A stretch of 35,635 nucleotides of DNA from an uncultured Lachnospiraceae bacterium (GTDB lineage Bacteria > Bacillota > Clostridia > Lachnospirales > Lachnospiraceae), in NCBI GenBank assembly GCA_947625465.1, contig CANQOK010000026.1, positions 1 through 35,635 on the forward strand, in the 5' to 3' direction. Each line of letters opens with the position of its first letter. Within the stretch, counting starts at the first letter, position 1. The notes beneath the pieces are model-generated. The model ran no database searches. It saw nothing but the letters and a program-made list of their open reading frames with translations, and was not told where the DNA came from. This document shows positions 6,970 to 14,272 of this stretch, one piece after another. The position numbers were made by a program, and so were the translations under genes.

Positions 6970-7257
6970 ATGTTAACTATGAATCTTCAGTTATTTGCAC
7001 ATAAAAAGGGCGTTGGTTCCACCAAGAACGGCAGAGATTCCGAGTCCAAGCGGTTAGGTGCAAAGAGAGCGGACGGACAGTTTGTTAAAGCCGGCAATAT
7101 CTTATACAGACAGCGCGGTACCAAGATTCATCCGGGCGTGAATGTAGGACGCGGCGGTGATGATACCCTGTTTGCACTGGTAGACGGCGTTGTTCGGTTC
7201 GAGCGAAAGGGCAGAGACAAGAAGCAGGTTTCGATTTACCCAAGAGTTGCTGAATAA
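6970..7257 (+). CDS. rpmA: 50S ribosomal protein L27 with Prp-cleaved extension
   Basis: The 95-residue protein has the L27 core ([21 protein letters not shown], then [10 protein letters not shown] and [14 protein letters not shown]). Mature L27 has a flexible N-terminus reaching the peptidyl-transferase centre. The precursor here begins MLTMNLQLF, and cleavage by Prp between Phe9 and Ala10 would expose AHKKG, as known in other Bacillota. GGAGG is 9 bases before the ATG at 6970. A perfect-stem terminator follows at 7271-7303, separating this operon from obgE. Confidence 0.97.
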   Translation: MLTMNLQLFAHKKGVGSTKNGRDSESKRLGAKRADGQFVKAGNILYRQRGTKIHPGVNVGRGGDDTLFALVDGVVRFERKGRDKKQVSIYPRVAE

Positions 7258-7270
7258 TCCGACTGTTTGA

Positions 7271-7303
7271 AAGGACTCCAAACCATAACTTGGAGTCCTT
7301 TTT
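7271..7303 (+). terminator. Rho-independent terminator after rpmA
   Basis: An 11-bp perfect stem, AAGGACTCCAA (7271-7281) with TTGGAGTCCTT (7290-7300), has an 8-base loop and runs into TTTTTG. Only 27 bases separate it from obgE, so read-through may feed that gene. Confidence 0.85.
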
Positions 7304-7330
7304 GTAATCTTAAAAAGAATGGAGACCAGT

Positions 7331-8614
7331 ATGTTTGCAGACAGAGCGAAAATAACCATTAAATCCGGAAAAGGCGGCGACGGGCATGTTTCCTTCCGCC
7401 GGGAATTATTCGTACCGGACGGCGGACCGGACGGCGGCGACGGCGGCAAGGGCGGCGATGTGATCTTTGTCGTCGATGAAGGCCTGAATACGCTGGGAGA
7501 TTTCCGGCATAACCAGGTCTACAAAGCCCAGCCGGGAGAAGAAGGCGGCAAGAAGAAGCAGCACGGCAAAAACGGCGAAGACATCATTATCAAGGTGCCG
7601 GAAGGAACTGTAATCCGGGAATTTGAGTCCGGACAGATCATAGCCGATATGTCGGGCGAAAACCGCAGGGAAGTGGTCCTGCGCGGCGGCAGAGGCGGCA
7701 AGGGCAATCAGCACTATGCGACCGCTACCATGCAGGCGCCTAAATACGCCCAGCCTGGCGGCAAATCCATGGAACTGACCGTTACGCTGGAATTGAAGGT
7801 GATCGCCGATGTGGGACTGGTGGGATTCCCGAACGTGGGGAAATCTACCTTTTTATCCAGAGTTTCCAACGCCCGCCCGAAAATCGCCAATTACCATTTT
7901 ACAACGCTGCAGCCGAATCTGGGCGTTGTGGATATGGAAGGCTGCAGAGGATTTGTCATTGCCGATATTCCCGGCCTGATCGAGGGCGCTTCGGAAGGCG
8001 TCGGTCTCGGCCATGAGTTTCTGCGCCATATTGAGCGCACCAAAGTGCTGATCCACATGGTAGACGCTGCTTCTACCGAAGGGAGAGATCCCATTGCGGA
8101 TATTGAGACGATCAATCAGGAGCTGGAGCAGTACAATGCGGGATTGCTGGAACGGCCGCAGGTGATTGCTGCCAACAAGACAGACTGCATCTTCGGGGAG
8201 GAGGATCCCATTCAAAAACTGCGGGACCGTTATGAACCGATGGGCATACCGGTATTTCCGATTTCCGCGGTAACCGGACAGGGCGTGAAGGAGCTGCTTT
8301 ATCATGTACAGCAGATGCTGGAAGAGATGGATCAGGCGCCGGTCGTTTTTGAACGCGAGTATTTTCCAGATTCCTTTGTGGATCTGCCGGAAGAACCTTA
8401 TACGGTTGAAAAAACAGAAGACGGCGTATTTTCGGTAGAAGGCCCCAGGATTGAGCGTATGCTCGGCTATACCAATCTGGAATCGGAAAAGGGATTTCAG
8501 TTTTTCCAGAATTTTATGAAAGAAAACGGGATTCTGGAGGAATTGGAAGCGCTGGGGATCACGGACGGCGATACGGTCCGCATATACGGACATGAATTTG
8601 ATTATTATAAATAA
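7331..8614 (+). CDS. obgE: GTPase ObgE/CgtA
   Basis: This is the essential Obg GTPase, which acts in late 50S assembly and stress control. The 427-residue protein has the glycine-rich Obg domain at the N-terminus (FADRAKITIKSGKGGDGHVSFRRE; many GG repeats to about 155). The G domain follows with GFPNVGKST (G1), DIPGLIEG (G3) and NKTD (G4), then a C-terminal OCT domain from about 345. The ATG at 7331 follows GGAG by 6 bases and gives the usual N-terminus; an ATG 12 bases upstream is less likely. It heads the run yhbY-nadD-yqeK-rsfS. Confidence 0.97.
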   Translation: MFADRAKITIKSGKGGDGHVSFRRELFVPDGGPDGGDGGKGGDVIFVVDEGLNTLGDFRHNQVYKAQPGEEGGKKKQHGKNGEDIIIKVPEGTVIREFESGQIIADMSGENRREVVLRGGRGGKGNQHYATATMQAPKYAQPGGKSMELTVTLELKVIADVGLVGFPNVGKSTFLSRVSNARPKIANYHFTTLQPNLGVVDMEGCRGFVIADIPGLIEGASEGVGLGHEFLRHIERTKVLIHMVDAASTEGRDPIADIETINQELEQYNAGLLERPQVIAANKTDCIFGEEDPIQKLRDRYEPMGIPVFPISAVTGQGVKELLYHVQQMLEEMDQAPVVFEREYFPDSFVDLPEEPYTVEKTEDGVFSVEGPRIERMLGYTNLESEKGFQFFQNFMKENGILEELEALGITDGDTVRIYGHEFDYYK

Positions 8615-8625
8615 CGGAGGAAAGC

Positions 8626-8910
8626 ATGACAAGTAAACAGAGAGCCTATTTAAGAGGGTTATCCAGTACCATAGAGCCGATCCTGCAGATCGGCAAATCT
8701 TCTCTGACGCCGGAGTTTACTGCTTCCGTCGATGAAGCGCTGGCAGCCAGGGAACTGATCAAAATAACGGTATTAAAAAACTGCCTTGACGAGCCTTCCG
8801 CCATTGCGCAGATGCTGGCGGAACGCACCCGTTCGCAGGTTGTACAGGTGATCGGGCGAAAGATCGTGTTGTACCGGCAGGAAAAGGATGGAAAGATCGT
8901 ACTTCCCTGA
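8626..8910 (+). CDS. yhbY: YhbY family ribosome-assembly RNA-binding protein
   Basis: The 94-residue protein is a single CRM (YhbY) domain. It begins MTSKQRAYLRGLSSTIEPILQIGKSSLTPEF and includes ELIKITVLKN and the end motif QVIGRKIVLYR. YhbY proteins associate with pre-50S particles. It lies 11 bases after obgE behind a GGAGG site, fitting a ribosome-assembly operon. Confidence 0.95.
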   Translation: MTSKQRAYLRGLSSTIEPILQIGKSSLTPEFTASVDEALAARELIKITVLKNCLDEPSAIAQMLAERTRSQVVQVIGRKIVLYRQEKDGKIVLP

Positions 8911-8934
8911 CCGGAATACGGATAGAAGGACAGA

Positions 8935-9549
8935 ATGACGAACATAAACAGAACAATCGGAATTATGGGCGGAACCTTTGATCCGATCCACAACGGACAT
9001 CTGGCGTTGGCGGAGGCCGCTCAAAAACAGCTGAATCTGGAGCAGGTGCTGTTTATGCCAAGCGGGAATCCGCCGCATAAACCCAATCAGGTCATCGCTT
9101 CCGGTGCGCAGCGTAAAGCTATGATAGAACTTGCCATTGCCGGGCATCCCGGTTTTTGCTACAGTGGAATGGAGCTGGAGCGGGACGGCTATATTTATAC
9201 GGCAGATACCATGCAGATCCTGCGGGAAGAGAACCCGGACACCGCCTATTATTTTATTATCGGCGCTGACTCCCTGTTTGCCATGGAAAGCTGGTATCAG
9301 CCAAAGCGTCTGTTTTCCCTTACCCGGATCGCGGTGGCTTGCAGAGATGCCTATGACGACCGGGCGCTGCAGGCGCAGATCGCCGCTTTAACGGAAAAAT
9401 ATCAGGCGCAGATCGTGCTGCTGCCGATGGCGCCGGTTCCCGGTTCTTCGCATGAGATTCGGGAATTATTCCGGACGAAAGGCGATGTGTCGGCTTTTGT
9501 GCCGGAATCGGTATCGGCCTACATTCGGAAGGAGGGACTGTATTGTTAA
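8935..9549 (+). CDS. nadD: Nicotinate-nucleotide adenylyltransferase
   Basis: NadD joins nicotinate mononucleotide and ATP to form deamido-NAD in NAD synthesis. The 204-residue protein shows the nucleotidyltransferase motif GIMGGTFDPIHNGHLALAEAA near the N-terminus, FMPSGNPPHKP, FIIGADSLFAMESWYQP and the C-terminal SSHEIRELF (ISxTxxR-like) loop. An AAGGA site precedes the ATG. Its last codons overlap the TTG start of yqeK by 7 bases, a conserved coupling. Confidence 0.96.
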   Translation: MTNINRTIGIMGGTFDPIHNGHLALAEAAQKQLNLEQVLFMPSGNPPHKPNQVIASGAQRKAMIELAIAGHPGFCYSGMELERDGYIYTADTMQILREENPDTAYYFIIGADSLFAMESWYQPKRLFSLTRIAVACRDAYDDRALQAQIAALTEKYQAQIVLLPMAPVPGSSHEIRELFRTKGDVSAFVPESVSAYIRKEGLYC

Positions 9550-10136
9550 ATGAATTTCCACAGATCGACGAACAGCTGAAAGTCTCTCTGAAACCGGGCA
9601 GATATACCCACACGCTGGGCGTGGCCTATACGGCGGCCGCATTGGCCATGCGCTATGGCACCGATGTCAGACAGGCGTTTCTGGCGGGATTGCTGCACGA
9701 CTGCGCAAAGGATATCCCGGATAAAGAAGCAATTGAAATCTGCTGTAAAAACGGCGTTTCTCTTAGTGACTATGAAATTGGTCACCCGCATCTGATTCAC
9801 GCCAAATTAGGGGCGTTCTGGGCCAAAAAACGGTATTCCGTCACAGACGCGGACATTTTATCGGCGATCCGCTGGCATACGACGGGGACGACGCGCATGT
9901 CGGCGCTGGAGCAGATCATTTTTCTGGCCGATTATATCGAGCCGGGACGCAGGGAATTTGACGGATTGCGGGAGGCCAGGAGCCTCGCTTTTCAGGATCT
10001 CGACCAGGCCACGGAGCTGGTTCTGCGGCAGACGATCGGTTACCTGAAACCGAAATACGGGGAAGCGATTGATGAGAATACCAAAACGGCGTATGCTTAT
10101 TATAAACAGTTTTTCGTGTCGGGACAGACAGATTAA
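9543..10136 (+). CDS. yqeK: HD-domain Ap4A hydrolase YqeK
   Basis: The 197-residue HD-domain protein has GLLHDCAKDIP (the metal-binding HD), a later HPHLIHAKLGAFWAKK, and IRWHTTGTTRMSALEQIIFLADYIEPGR, the full YqeK pattern. Members hydrolyse diadenosine tetraphosphate to two ADP. The start is a TTG at 9543 supported by AAGGAGGG 6 bases upstream, inside the end of nadD. The nadD-yqeK-rsfS order is classic for Bacillota. Confidence 0.94.
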   Translation: MLNEFPQIDEQLKVSLKPGRYTHTLGVAYTAAALAMRYGTDVRQAFLAGLLHDCAKDIPDKEAIEICCKNGVSLSDYEIGHPHLIHAKLGAFWAKKRYSVTDADILSAIRWHTTGTTRMSALEQIIFLADYIEPGRREFDGLREARSLAFQDLDQATELVLRQTIGYLKPKYGEAIDENTKTAYAYYKQFFVSGQTD

Positions 10137-10154
10137 CAGAGGGAGGACAGGAAA

Positions 10155-10502
10155 TTGACAGCAAAAGAAATGGTGCGCATTGCGAAAGCGGCACTGGAAG
10201 ATAAAAAAGGAATGAATCTTAAGATCATTGATATCCAAAAGATTTCCGTGATCGCAGATTATTTTATGATCGTAAGCGGAAGCAACCGGAATCAGGTGCA
10301 GGCTTTGTCTGATTCCGTCCAGGAAGAACTGGGGAAGCAGGGGGTTCATCCCAGACAGATCGAGGGCTATCAGTCCGCCAACTGGATCCTGATGGATTAC
10401 GGAGATGTGATCCTGCATATTTTTAATGAGGAAGACCGGCTGTTCTATGACCTGGAACGGATCTGGAGAGACGGGATTTTGGTAGAAGCAGAAGAACTGT
10501 AA
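10155..10502 (+). CDS. rsfS: Ribosome silencing factor
   Basis: RsfS binds L14 and blocks 30S-50S joining in starvation. The 115-residue protein has LKIIDIQKISVIADYFMIVSG, GYQSANWILMDYGDVILHIF and EDRLFYDLERIW, typical of the family. The start is TTG at 10155, with GGAGG 8 bases before it. An ATG 15 bases downstream lacks a well-placed site. It is the last biosynthetic gene of the obgE run. Confidence 0.95.
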   Translation: MTAKEMVRIAKAALEDKKGMNLKIIDIQKISVIADYFMIVSGSNRNQVQALSDSVQEELGKQGVHPRQIEGYQSANWILMDYGDVILHIFNEEDRLFYDLERIWRDGILVEAEEL

Positions 10503-10541
10503 ATTTGATTTTCGATTTGATTTTCAGATAGGAAGATCGCT

Positions 10542-11732
10542 ATGGAACAATGGAAAAAAATAGCCATTTTGATAATGGTATGGGGGATCAGTTTTCTGCT
10601 GTCTGCCTGCGGTGACGCCGGCTCGGACAGGACGGAGAGTCCGCTGTCCCTTTCCGAAATGGCAGCCGCTGTTGTAACAGGCCAGAGCGGACTGCCCACA
10701 CTCTATACGGTAACTAAAACAGACGCTGTATTTTCTTCGTATGCCTCCGTACTCTTAGGAGAATCTGAAGGTACGGTCACCGACGGCGTGATCTGCTATC
10801 CGGAAGGGACTTCTGCCTGTGAGATCGCGATTTTGAAACTGGAAGGCGAAGCAGAAGCGGAAGCAGCTGAAACGGCATTACAGGCGTATTTAAAGACGCG
10901 TGTCGACGCTTTTACGGGATATGTACCGGAACAGGCCGCGCTGGCAGAGAAAGGCCGCATTGTGGTCCGCGGGACCTATGCGGCTTTGTTTGTCTGCCCG
11001 GATTCCGCACTGGCGGAAAAAACGTTTCTGGACTGTTTTGCGGAAACTGCTTCTAAGATCGATCCGGAACCGATTCTGACTCCGGCTGCTGAAAACCCGG
11101 ATCTGCAGCCGTCGGAAAGCGGCTCTGAAACGGAGCCCGTTGTTTCAGGGACTTACGATCATGACGCGGTTTTACAAGCGTGGAAAACGCAGGATACGGC
11201 AGATCTGTCTGAAAAGAACAGAAACGTGCTGGAATCCTGCCGGGAGATCATCGGAGAAAGAATTACCGAAGATATGACTGCGTATGAAAAAGAACTGGCG
11301 ATCCATGACTGGATGATCGCCTGGGCAGAATATGATCCGGCCATGGTGGATACCTTCCCGACGGGAGAACCTTCGCCGGACAATGACAATCCGTTTGGCT
11401 TTTTTACCTATCGGAAAGCCATCTGTCTCGGCTATACCGAAACCTTTCAATTACTGATGGATCTGTTGGAAATTCCCTGCATCACCGTGCATGGATACAG
11501 AGAGTCGGATATGGAAGAACATGCGTGGAATATGGTGCAGCTGGAAGGGGAGTGGTATGGGGTTGACGTGACCTGGGACGATCCGACATCTTCCTCCGAA
11601 GTGTCGGAAAGGCGTGCGCATATGTATCTCAATGTAACCAGCCAATATCTTCGGGAAACGAATCATATCTGGGATCCGGATACCGTTCCCGAAGCTACCG
11701 CCGATGCGTATCACTGGGCGAATGCCGCCTGA
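10542..11732 (+). CDS. Lipoprotein with DUF4358-like and transglutaminase-like domains
   Basis: The 396-residue protein has a lipoprotein signal, with hydrophobic residues 7-22 and lipobox LLSAC (Cys23), so it should be anchored outside the membrane. Residues about 35-170 resemble DUF4358. After a low-complexity Pro/Glu/Ser linker (175-205), residues about 240-350 form a transglutaminase-like domain with the triad Cys295 (KAICLGY), His327 (EEHAWNMV) and Asp342 (YGVDVTWDD). Such domains act as proteases or crosslinkers at the cell surface; the substrate is unknown. An AGGAAG site precedes the ATG. It is 39 bases after rsfS and ends before the hairpin at 11758. Confidence 0.85.
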   Translation: MEQWKKIAILIMVWGISFLLSACGDAGSDRTESPLSLSEMAAAVVTGQSGLPTLYTVTKTDAVFSSYASVLLGESEGTVTDGVICYPEGTSACEIAILKLEGEAEAEAAETALQAYLKTRVDAFTGYVPEQAALAEKGRIVVRGTYAALFVCPDSALAEKTFLDCFAETASKIDPEPILTPAAENPDLQPSESGSETEPVVSGTYDHDAVLQAWKTQDTADLSEKNRNVLESCREIIGERITEDMTAYEKELAIHDWMIAWAEYDPAMVDTFPTGEPSPDNDNPFGFFTYRKAICLGYTETFQLLMDLLEIPCITVHGYRESDMEEHAWNMVQLEGEWYGVDVTWDDPTSSSEVSERRAHMYLNVTSQYLRETNHIWDPDTVPEATADAYHWANAA

Positions 11733-11757
11733 GCTGTCTGAGATCATATACAATAAA

Positions 11758-11824
11758 GAAGACCATCTTCCCGCCCGGTCAGCCGATTCAAAAATCGGGA
11801 CAATGGGGGCAGGAAATGGTCTTC
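11758..11824. terminator. Long hairpin between convergent genes, probable bidirectional terminator
   Basis: GAAGACCAT (11758-11766) pairs with ATGGTCTTC (11816-11824). Inside it TTCC/GGAA, GCCC/GGGC, GTC/GAC and CCGAT/ATCGG pair in order, giving one nearly continuous 67-base hairpin with a 6-base loop. The minus side runs into TTTATT; the plus side has only a poor T tract. It lies between the lipoprotein gene and lexA. Confidence 0.6.
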
Positions 11825-11874
11825 TCTTGTGATTATATACCACAATCACGGCGTTATGCAACAACATTACAGCG

Positions 11875-12489
11875 TCAAATATTCGGCCGGATCAGACTGA
11901 CAACCTTACCAAGGATCTCACACTGATCCACAATGATCGGATCCATAAAGTCGTTCTCCGGCTGGAGCCGGTAATGTCCGTTCTCTTTATAAAACCGCTT
12001 CACAGTCGCCGAATCTTCTACCAGTGCAACGACGACATCGCCGTTCTGCGCGGCAGACTGACGGGCAACTACAATATAATCATTCTCATAGATTCCCATA
12101 TTCACCATGCTGTCGCCCCTGACCTTCAGCATAAACAGTTCGGCGTTCGGCAGCATCTCAACAGGAATCGGATAATAATCTTCGATGTTCTGTTGTGCCA
12201 GGAGCGGCTCGCCGGCAGCGACTCTTCCCACGATCGGGATATTCACCATTTCCCTGCGGTTAAAATTAAACTGATCATCGATGATCTCAATCGCGCGCGT
12301 CTTCGTCGGATCCTTTCTGATGTATCCGTTCTTCTCCAGCGTCTCCAGATGAGAGTGGACGGAAGAAGTGGACTTCAGATGCACTGTCTCACAGATCTCC
12401 CGAACAGTAGGGGGATAGCCTTTCTTCAAAATCTGATCCTTAATATATTCCAAAATCTCCTGCTGTTTCTTTGTAATCTTACCTGGCAT
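11875..12489 (-). CDS. lexA: SOS transcriptional repressor LexA
   Basis: LexA represses DNA-damage genes and cleaves itself when RecA is activated. The 204-residue protein has the winged-helix DNA-binding domain (about 1-65; PPTVREICETVHLKSTSSVHSHLETL). The cleavage site is Ala92-Gly93 in GRVAAGEPLLA, with catalytic Ser127 (RGDSMVNMG) and Lys164 (SATVKRF). The ATG at 12489 follows GGAGG by 7 bases. Its promoter is 12518-12546, and an SOS box lies just upstream of the -35, so it should repress itself. Confidence 0.97.
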   Translation of the reverse strand: MPGKITKKQQEILEYIKDQILKKGYPPTVREICETVHLKSTSSVHSHLETLEKNGYIRKDPTKTRAIEIIDDQFNFNRREMVNIPIVGRVAAGEPLLAQQNIEDYYPIPVEMLPNAELFMLKVRGDSMVNMGIYENDYIVVARQSAAQNGDVVVALVEDSATVKRFYKENGHYRLQPENDFMDPIIVDQCEILGKVVSLIRPNI

Positions 12490-12517
12490 GGCCGTACCTC
12501 CTGTGATTGATATAGTA

Positions 12518-12546
12518 AGTATAGCATGCCTCAGAGAGAAAAGCAA
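12518..12546 (-). promoter_or_regulatory. lexA promoter
   Basis: On the minus strand TTGCTT (12546-12541) and TATACT (12523-12518) are spaced by 17 bases. SOS box 1 begins 9 bases upstream of the -35. Confidence 0.6.
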
Positions 12547-12554
12547 GTATTTTC

Positions 12555-12568
12555 AAAACATCTGTTCG
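12555..12568. promoter_or_regulatory. SOS box 1 (LexA operator)
   Basis: AAAACATCTGTTCG is close to the Gram-positive LexA operator CGAACRNRYGTTYG. It lies just upstream of the lexA -35. Confidence 0.75.
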
Positions 12569-12575
12569 ATTTTTG

Positions 12576-12604
12576 TTGACAAACATCTGTTCGGGTGTTA
12601 TGAT
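12576..12604 (+). promoter_or_regulatory. Promoter of the YneA-like gene
   Basis: TTGACA (12576-12581) and TATGAT (12599-12604) are 17 bases apart. SOS box 2 fills most of the spacer, so bound LexA should exclude RNA polymerase. Confidence 0.8.
12580..12593. promoter_or_regulatory. SOS box 2 (LexA operator)
   Basis: CAAACATCTGTTCG shares the ACATCTGTTCG core with box 1 and sits within the -35/-10 spacer of the YneA-like gene. Confidence 0.82.
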
Positions 12605-12620
12605 AAGACTATCAGAAACA

Positions 12621-12634
12621 AGAACATCCGTTCT
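12621..12634. promoter_or_regulatory. SOS box 3 (LexA operator)
   Basis: AGAACATCCGTTCT has perfect dyad arms (AGAAC/GTTCT). It lies just downstream of the expected transcription start of the YneA-like gene, about 30 bases before its start codon. Confidence 0.75.
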
Positions 12635-12665
12635 GATTGAAGAAAAGCAATAGGAGGTAATACTG

Positions 12666-13028
12666 ATGAAGAAGAACACGGCTCCCCGCCATTACGGAAA
12701 AAGATCGAATCCCGTCTGTACCGGTTTCCTTGCAATATTGTTTATCTGTATGATCTGTGTGATCGTTCTGTCTGTGACTGTTCCCGCCGCAGCGAACGAA
12801 TCGGCAGCGGCTGCGCAGAAGGATCCCGCCTGTAAGTATTATAAGAGCATTTTGATCGAGAAAGGGGATACCCTCTGGACGATCGCGGAACGGTATATTT
12901 CGGAAGAATATTCTTCAAAGACGAATTATATTGAAGAAGTCAAGCACATGAACAACCTGCGGACCGATGAGATCCATGCCGGCAACTATCTGGTGATCCC
13001 TTATTATGATGACGCGCCTCATGAATAA
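12666..13028 (+). CDS. yneA: YneA-like SOS cell-division suppressor with LysM domain
   Basis: The 120-residue protein has a basic N-terminus, one membrane helix (about 20-43) and an extracellular LysM domain (about 60-113; ILIEKGDTLWTIAERY ... HAGNYLVIPYY). That architecture, and its place divergent from lexA, match Bacillus subtilis YneA. YneA is an SOS-induced inhibitor that delays septation until DNA is repaired. Sequence similarity outside LysM is low in this family, so the name rests on architecture and context. GGAGG lies 8 bases before the ATG. Regulation by LexA is supported by boxes 2 and 3 at its promoter. Confidence 0.85.
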   Translation: MKKNTAPRHYGKRSNPVCTGFLAILFICMICVIVLSVTVPAAANESAAAAQKDPACKYYKSILIEKGDTLWTIAERYISEEYSSKTNYIEEVKHMNNLRTDEIHAGNYLVIPYYDDAPHE

Positions 13029-13064
13029 GTTATTCAATAGGTTATTCTTTGAGATAACTTATTC
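13023..13064. terminator. Shared terminator overlapping both stop codons
   Basis: GAATAAGTTAT (13023-13033) and ATAACTTATTC (13054-13064) are a perfect 11-bp inverted repeat with a 20-base loop. The left arm contains the stop of the YneA-like gene and the right arm the stop of the convergent recombinase. The stem is AT-rich and T tracts are short, so strength is uncertain. Confidence 0.5.
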
Positions 13065-14144
13065 TTTGGGCGGTTCGTTCTCTGCGGGCGCAGTTGTATG
13101 GTGTTCTCTCAGTGTAACGGCGTTTCTGGCAAGCCTGCGACGGTCGTCTTCGATTGCGGCATAGTGTTTCCGGGTCGTATTGACATCTTTATGGCCCAGT
13201 ACATCTGCCACCAGATAGATATCTCCGGTTTCCCGGTAGAGACTGGTTCCGTATGTACTGCGGAGCTTATGCGGCGTTATCTTTTTCAGATTTGTCACCA
13301 GGCTGCTGTATTTTTTTACCAGATTTTCCACACTGCGCACCTGCAGCCGTTTCTTTTGCAGTGACAGAAACAGTGCGTTTTCATGTCCTTCTTCGGGAAT
13401 CGTATGTTCCCGTTCCTGCATATAGGCCCGTAATGCCTGCGCCACCTCCTCGCTGAAGTAGACGATCGCCTCGTAACCGCCTTTTCTGCGCACTTTGATT
13501 CCATAATTTTTAAAATCCACGTCCTGAATATCCAGTCCCACACATTCGGATACTCGGATGCCGGTTCCCAGAAGCAGCGTCAGAAGCGCCAGATCCCGGA
13601 CTTTCGTTTTTTCATGGAAATTCCGCTGGGATTTTGTCAGCTTGTCCCCCTGTTCGACTTCATCTAAGAGGATCGCCACTTCATCTACATCCAGCCGGAT
13701 AATTTCTTTTTCATGCAGCTTCGGCAGTTTGACGATCGCAGGCGGATTGTTCCGGATCATTTCCTTGCGGTAGTAGTAGTTGTAAAAACTGCGCAGAGAG
13801 GAGAGTTTGCGCATGATCCCGCGTTCATCGTTGATATATTCTTTTCCGTCTTTTTCATAATATTTCAGAAATTCGATATAATCTTCTATATCATGGACGG
13901 TCAGCTGGTCCAGAATATCCAGAGGAATCTCCCGGATCTCCATTTTCCGGCAGATCGGGTTCTCACTGTGCAAAAAATAGAAAAACAGCCGCAGATCATA
14001 CGCATAGGCGATCCGGGTGCGGGAAGAAGTAGTAGGTTCGATCCCACGGAAAAAACCGGTGCAGAACTGCGGCAGTTCAGCCAGTACCGCGCGCATTTTC
14101 AGCTGATTTTCCTTTGCGACTTCATCATGATAATTGGTTCCCAT
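13059..14144 (-). CDS. Tyrosine recombinase (XerC/D/S-like)
   Basis: The 361-residue protein has an N-terminal SAM-like core-binding domain (about 40-135) and a C-terminal catalytic domain. All the tyrosine-recombinase residues are visible: Arg197 (TGIRVSE), Lys221 (RRKGGYE), His292 and Arg295 (PHKLRSTYG), His318 (LGHKDVNTT) and the nucleophile Tyr328 (HYAAIED). These enzymes cut and rejoin DNA at paired inverted sites. Length and layout resemble single-protein chromosome-dimer resolvases such as XerS, but a role in dimer resolution or local inversion cannot be chosen from sequence alone. AGGAG lies 10 bases before the ATG. It is divergent from the zinc-ribbon gene and shares a palindromic control region with it. 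Confidence 0.9.
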   Translation of the reverse strand: MGTNYHDEVAKENQLKMRAVLAELPQFCTGFFRGIEPTTSSRTRIAYAYDLRLFFYFLHSENPICRKMEIREIPLDILDQLTVHDIEDYIEFLKYYEKDGKEYINDERGIMRKLSSLRSFYNYYYRKEMIRNNPPAIVKLPKLHEKEIIRLDVDEVAILLDEVEQGDKLTKSQRNFHEKTKVRDLALLTLLLGTGIRVSECVGLDIQDVDFKNYGIKVRRKGGYEAIVYFSEEVAQALRAYMQEREHTIPEEGHENALFLSLQKKRLQVRSVENLVKKYSSLVTNLKKITPHKLRSTYGTSLYRETGDIYLVADVLGHKDVNTTRKHYAAIEDDRRRLARNAVTLREHHTTAPAENEPPKE

Positions 14145-14200
14145 TATGATTGCGCTCCTGTATAAATATAAATGTATTTCGCGAATAGTTTTCGATTTCT

Positions 14201-14230
14201 ATTATAACATAGGATTGACATAAGAATCAA
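14201..14230 (-). promoter_or_regulatory. Promoter of the tyrosine recombinase gene
   Basis: On the minus strand TTGATT (14230-14225) and TATAAT (14206-14201) are 18 bases apart. The -35 lies inside the spacer of the opposing promoter. Confidence 0.6.
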
Positions 14231-14234
14231 TCCT
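14211..14234. promoter_or_regulatory. Palindromic operator candidate between divergent promoters
   Basis: AGGATTGA (14211-14218) and TCAATCCT (14227-14234) form a perfect 8-bp dyad with an 8-base centre. The dyad extends imperfectly into TATAAC on the left and GTTATA on the right, touching both -10 boxes. A bound protein would cover both -35 boxes. Confidence 0.5.
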
Positions 14235-14244
14235 GTTATATAAT
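14215..14244 (+). promoter_or_regulatory. Promoter of the zinc-ribbon gene
   Basis: TTGACA (14215-14220) and TATAAT (14239-14244), both perfect consensus, are 18 bases apart, about 29 bases before the start codon. Confidence 0.75.
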
Positions 14245-14272
14245 ATAAAAAAATTTTCGGGAGGTTATCAGC

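Noticed and set aside
10503-10541. Regulatory direct repeat (ATTTGATTTTC twice) before the lipoprotein gene
   Set aside because: It is short, AT-rich and without dyad symmetry or a promoter-like context; chance is likely.
13059-14144. Prophage or integrative-element integrase
   Set aside because: No phage genes, tRNA or att-like direct repeats lie nearby; the neighbours are lexA and housekeeping genes, so a chromosomal Xer-like role is more likely.
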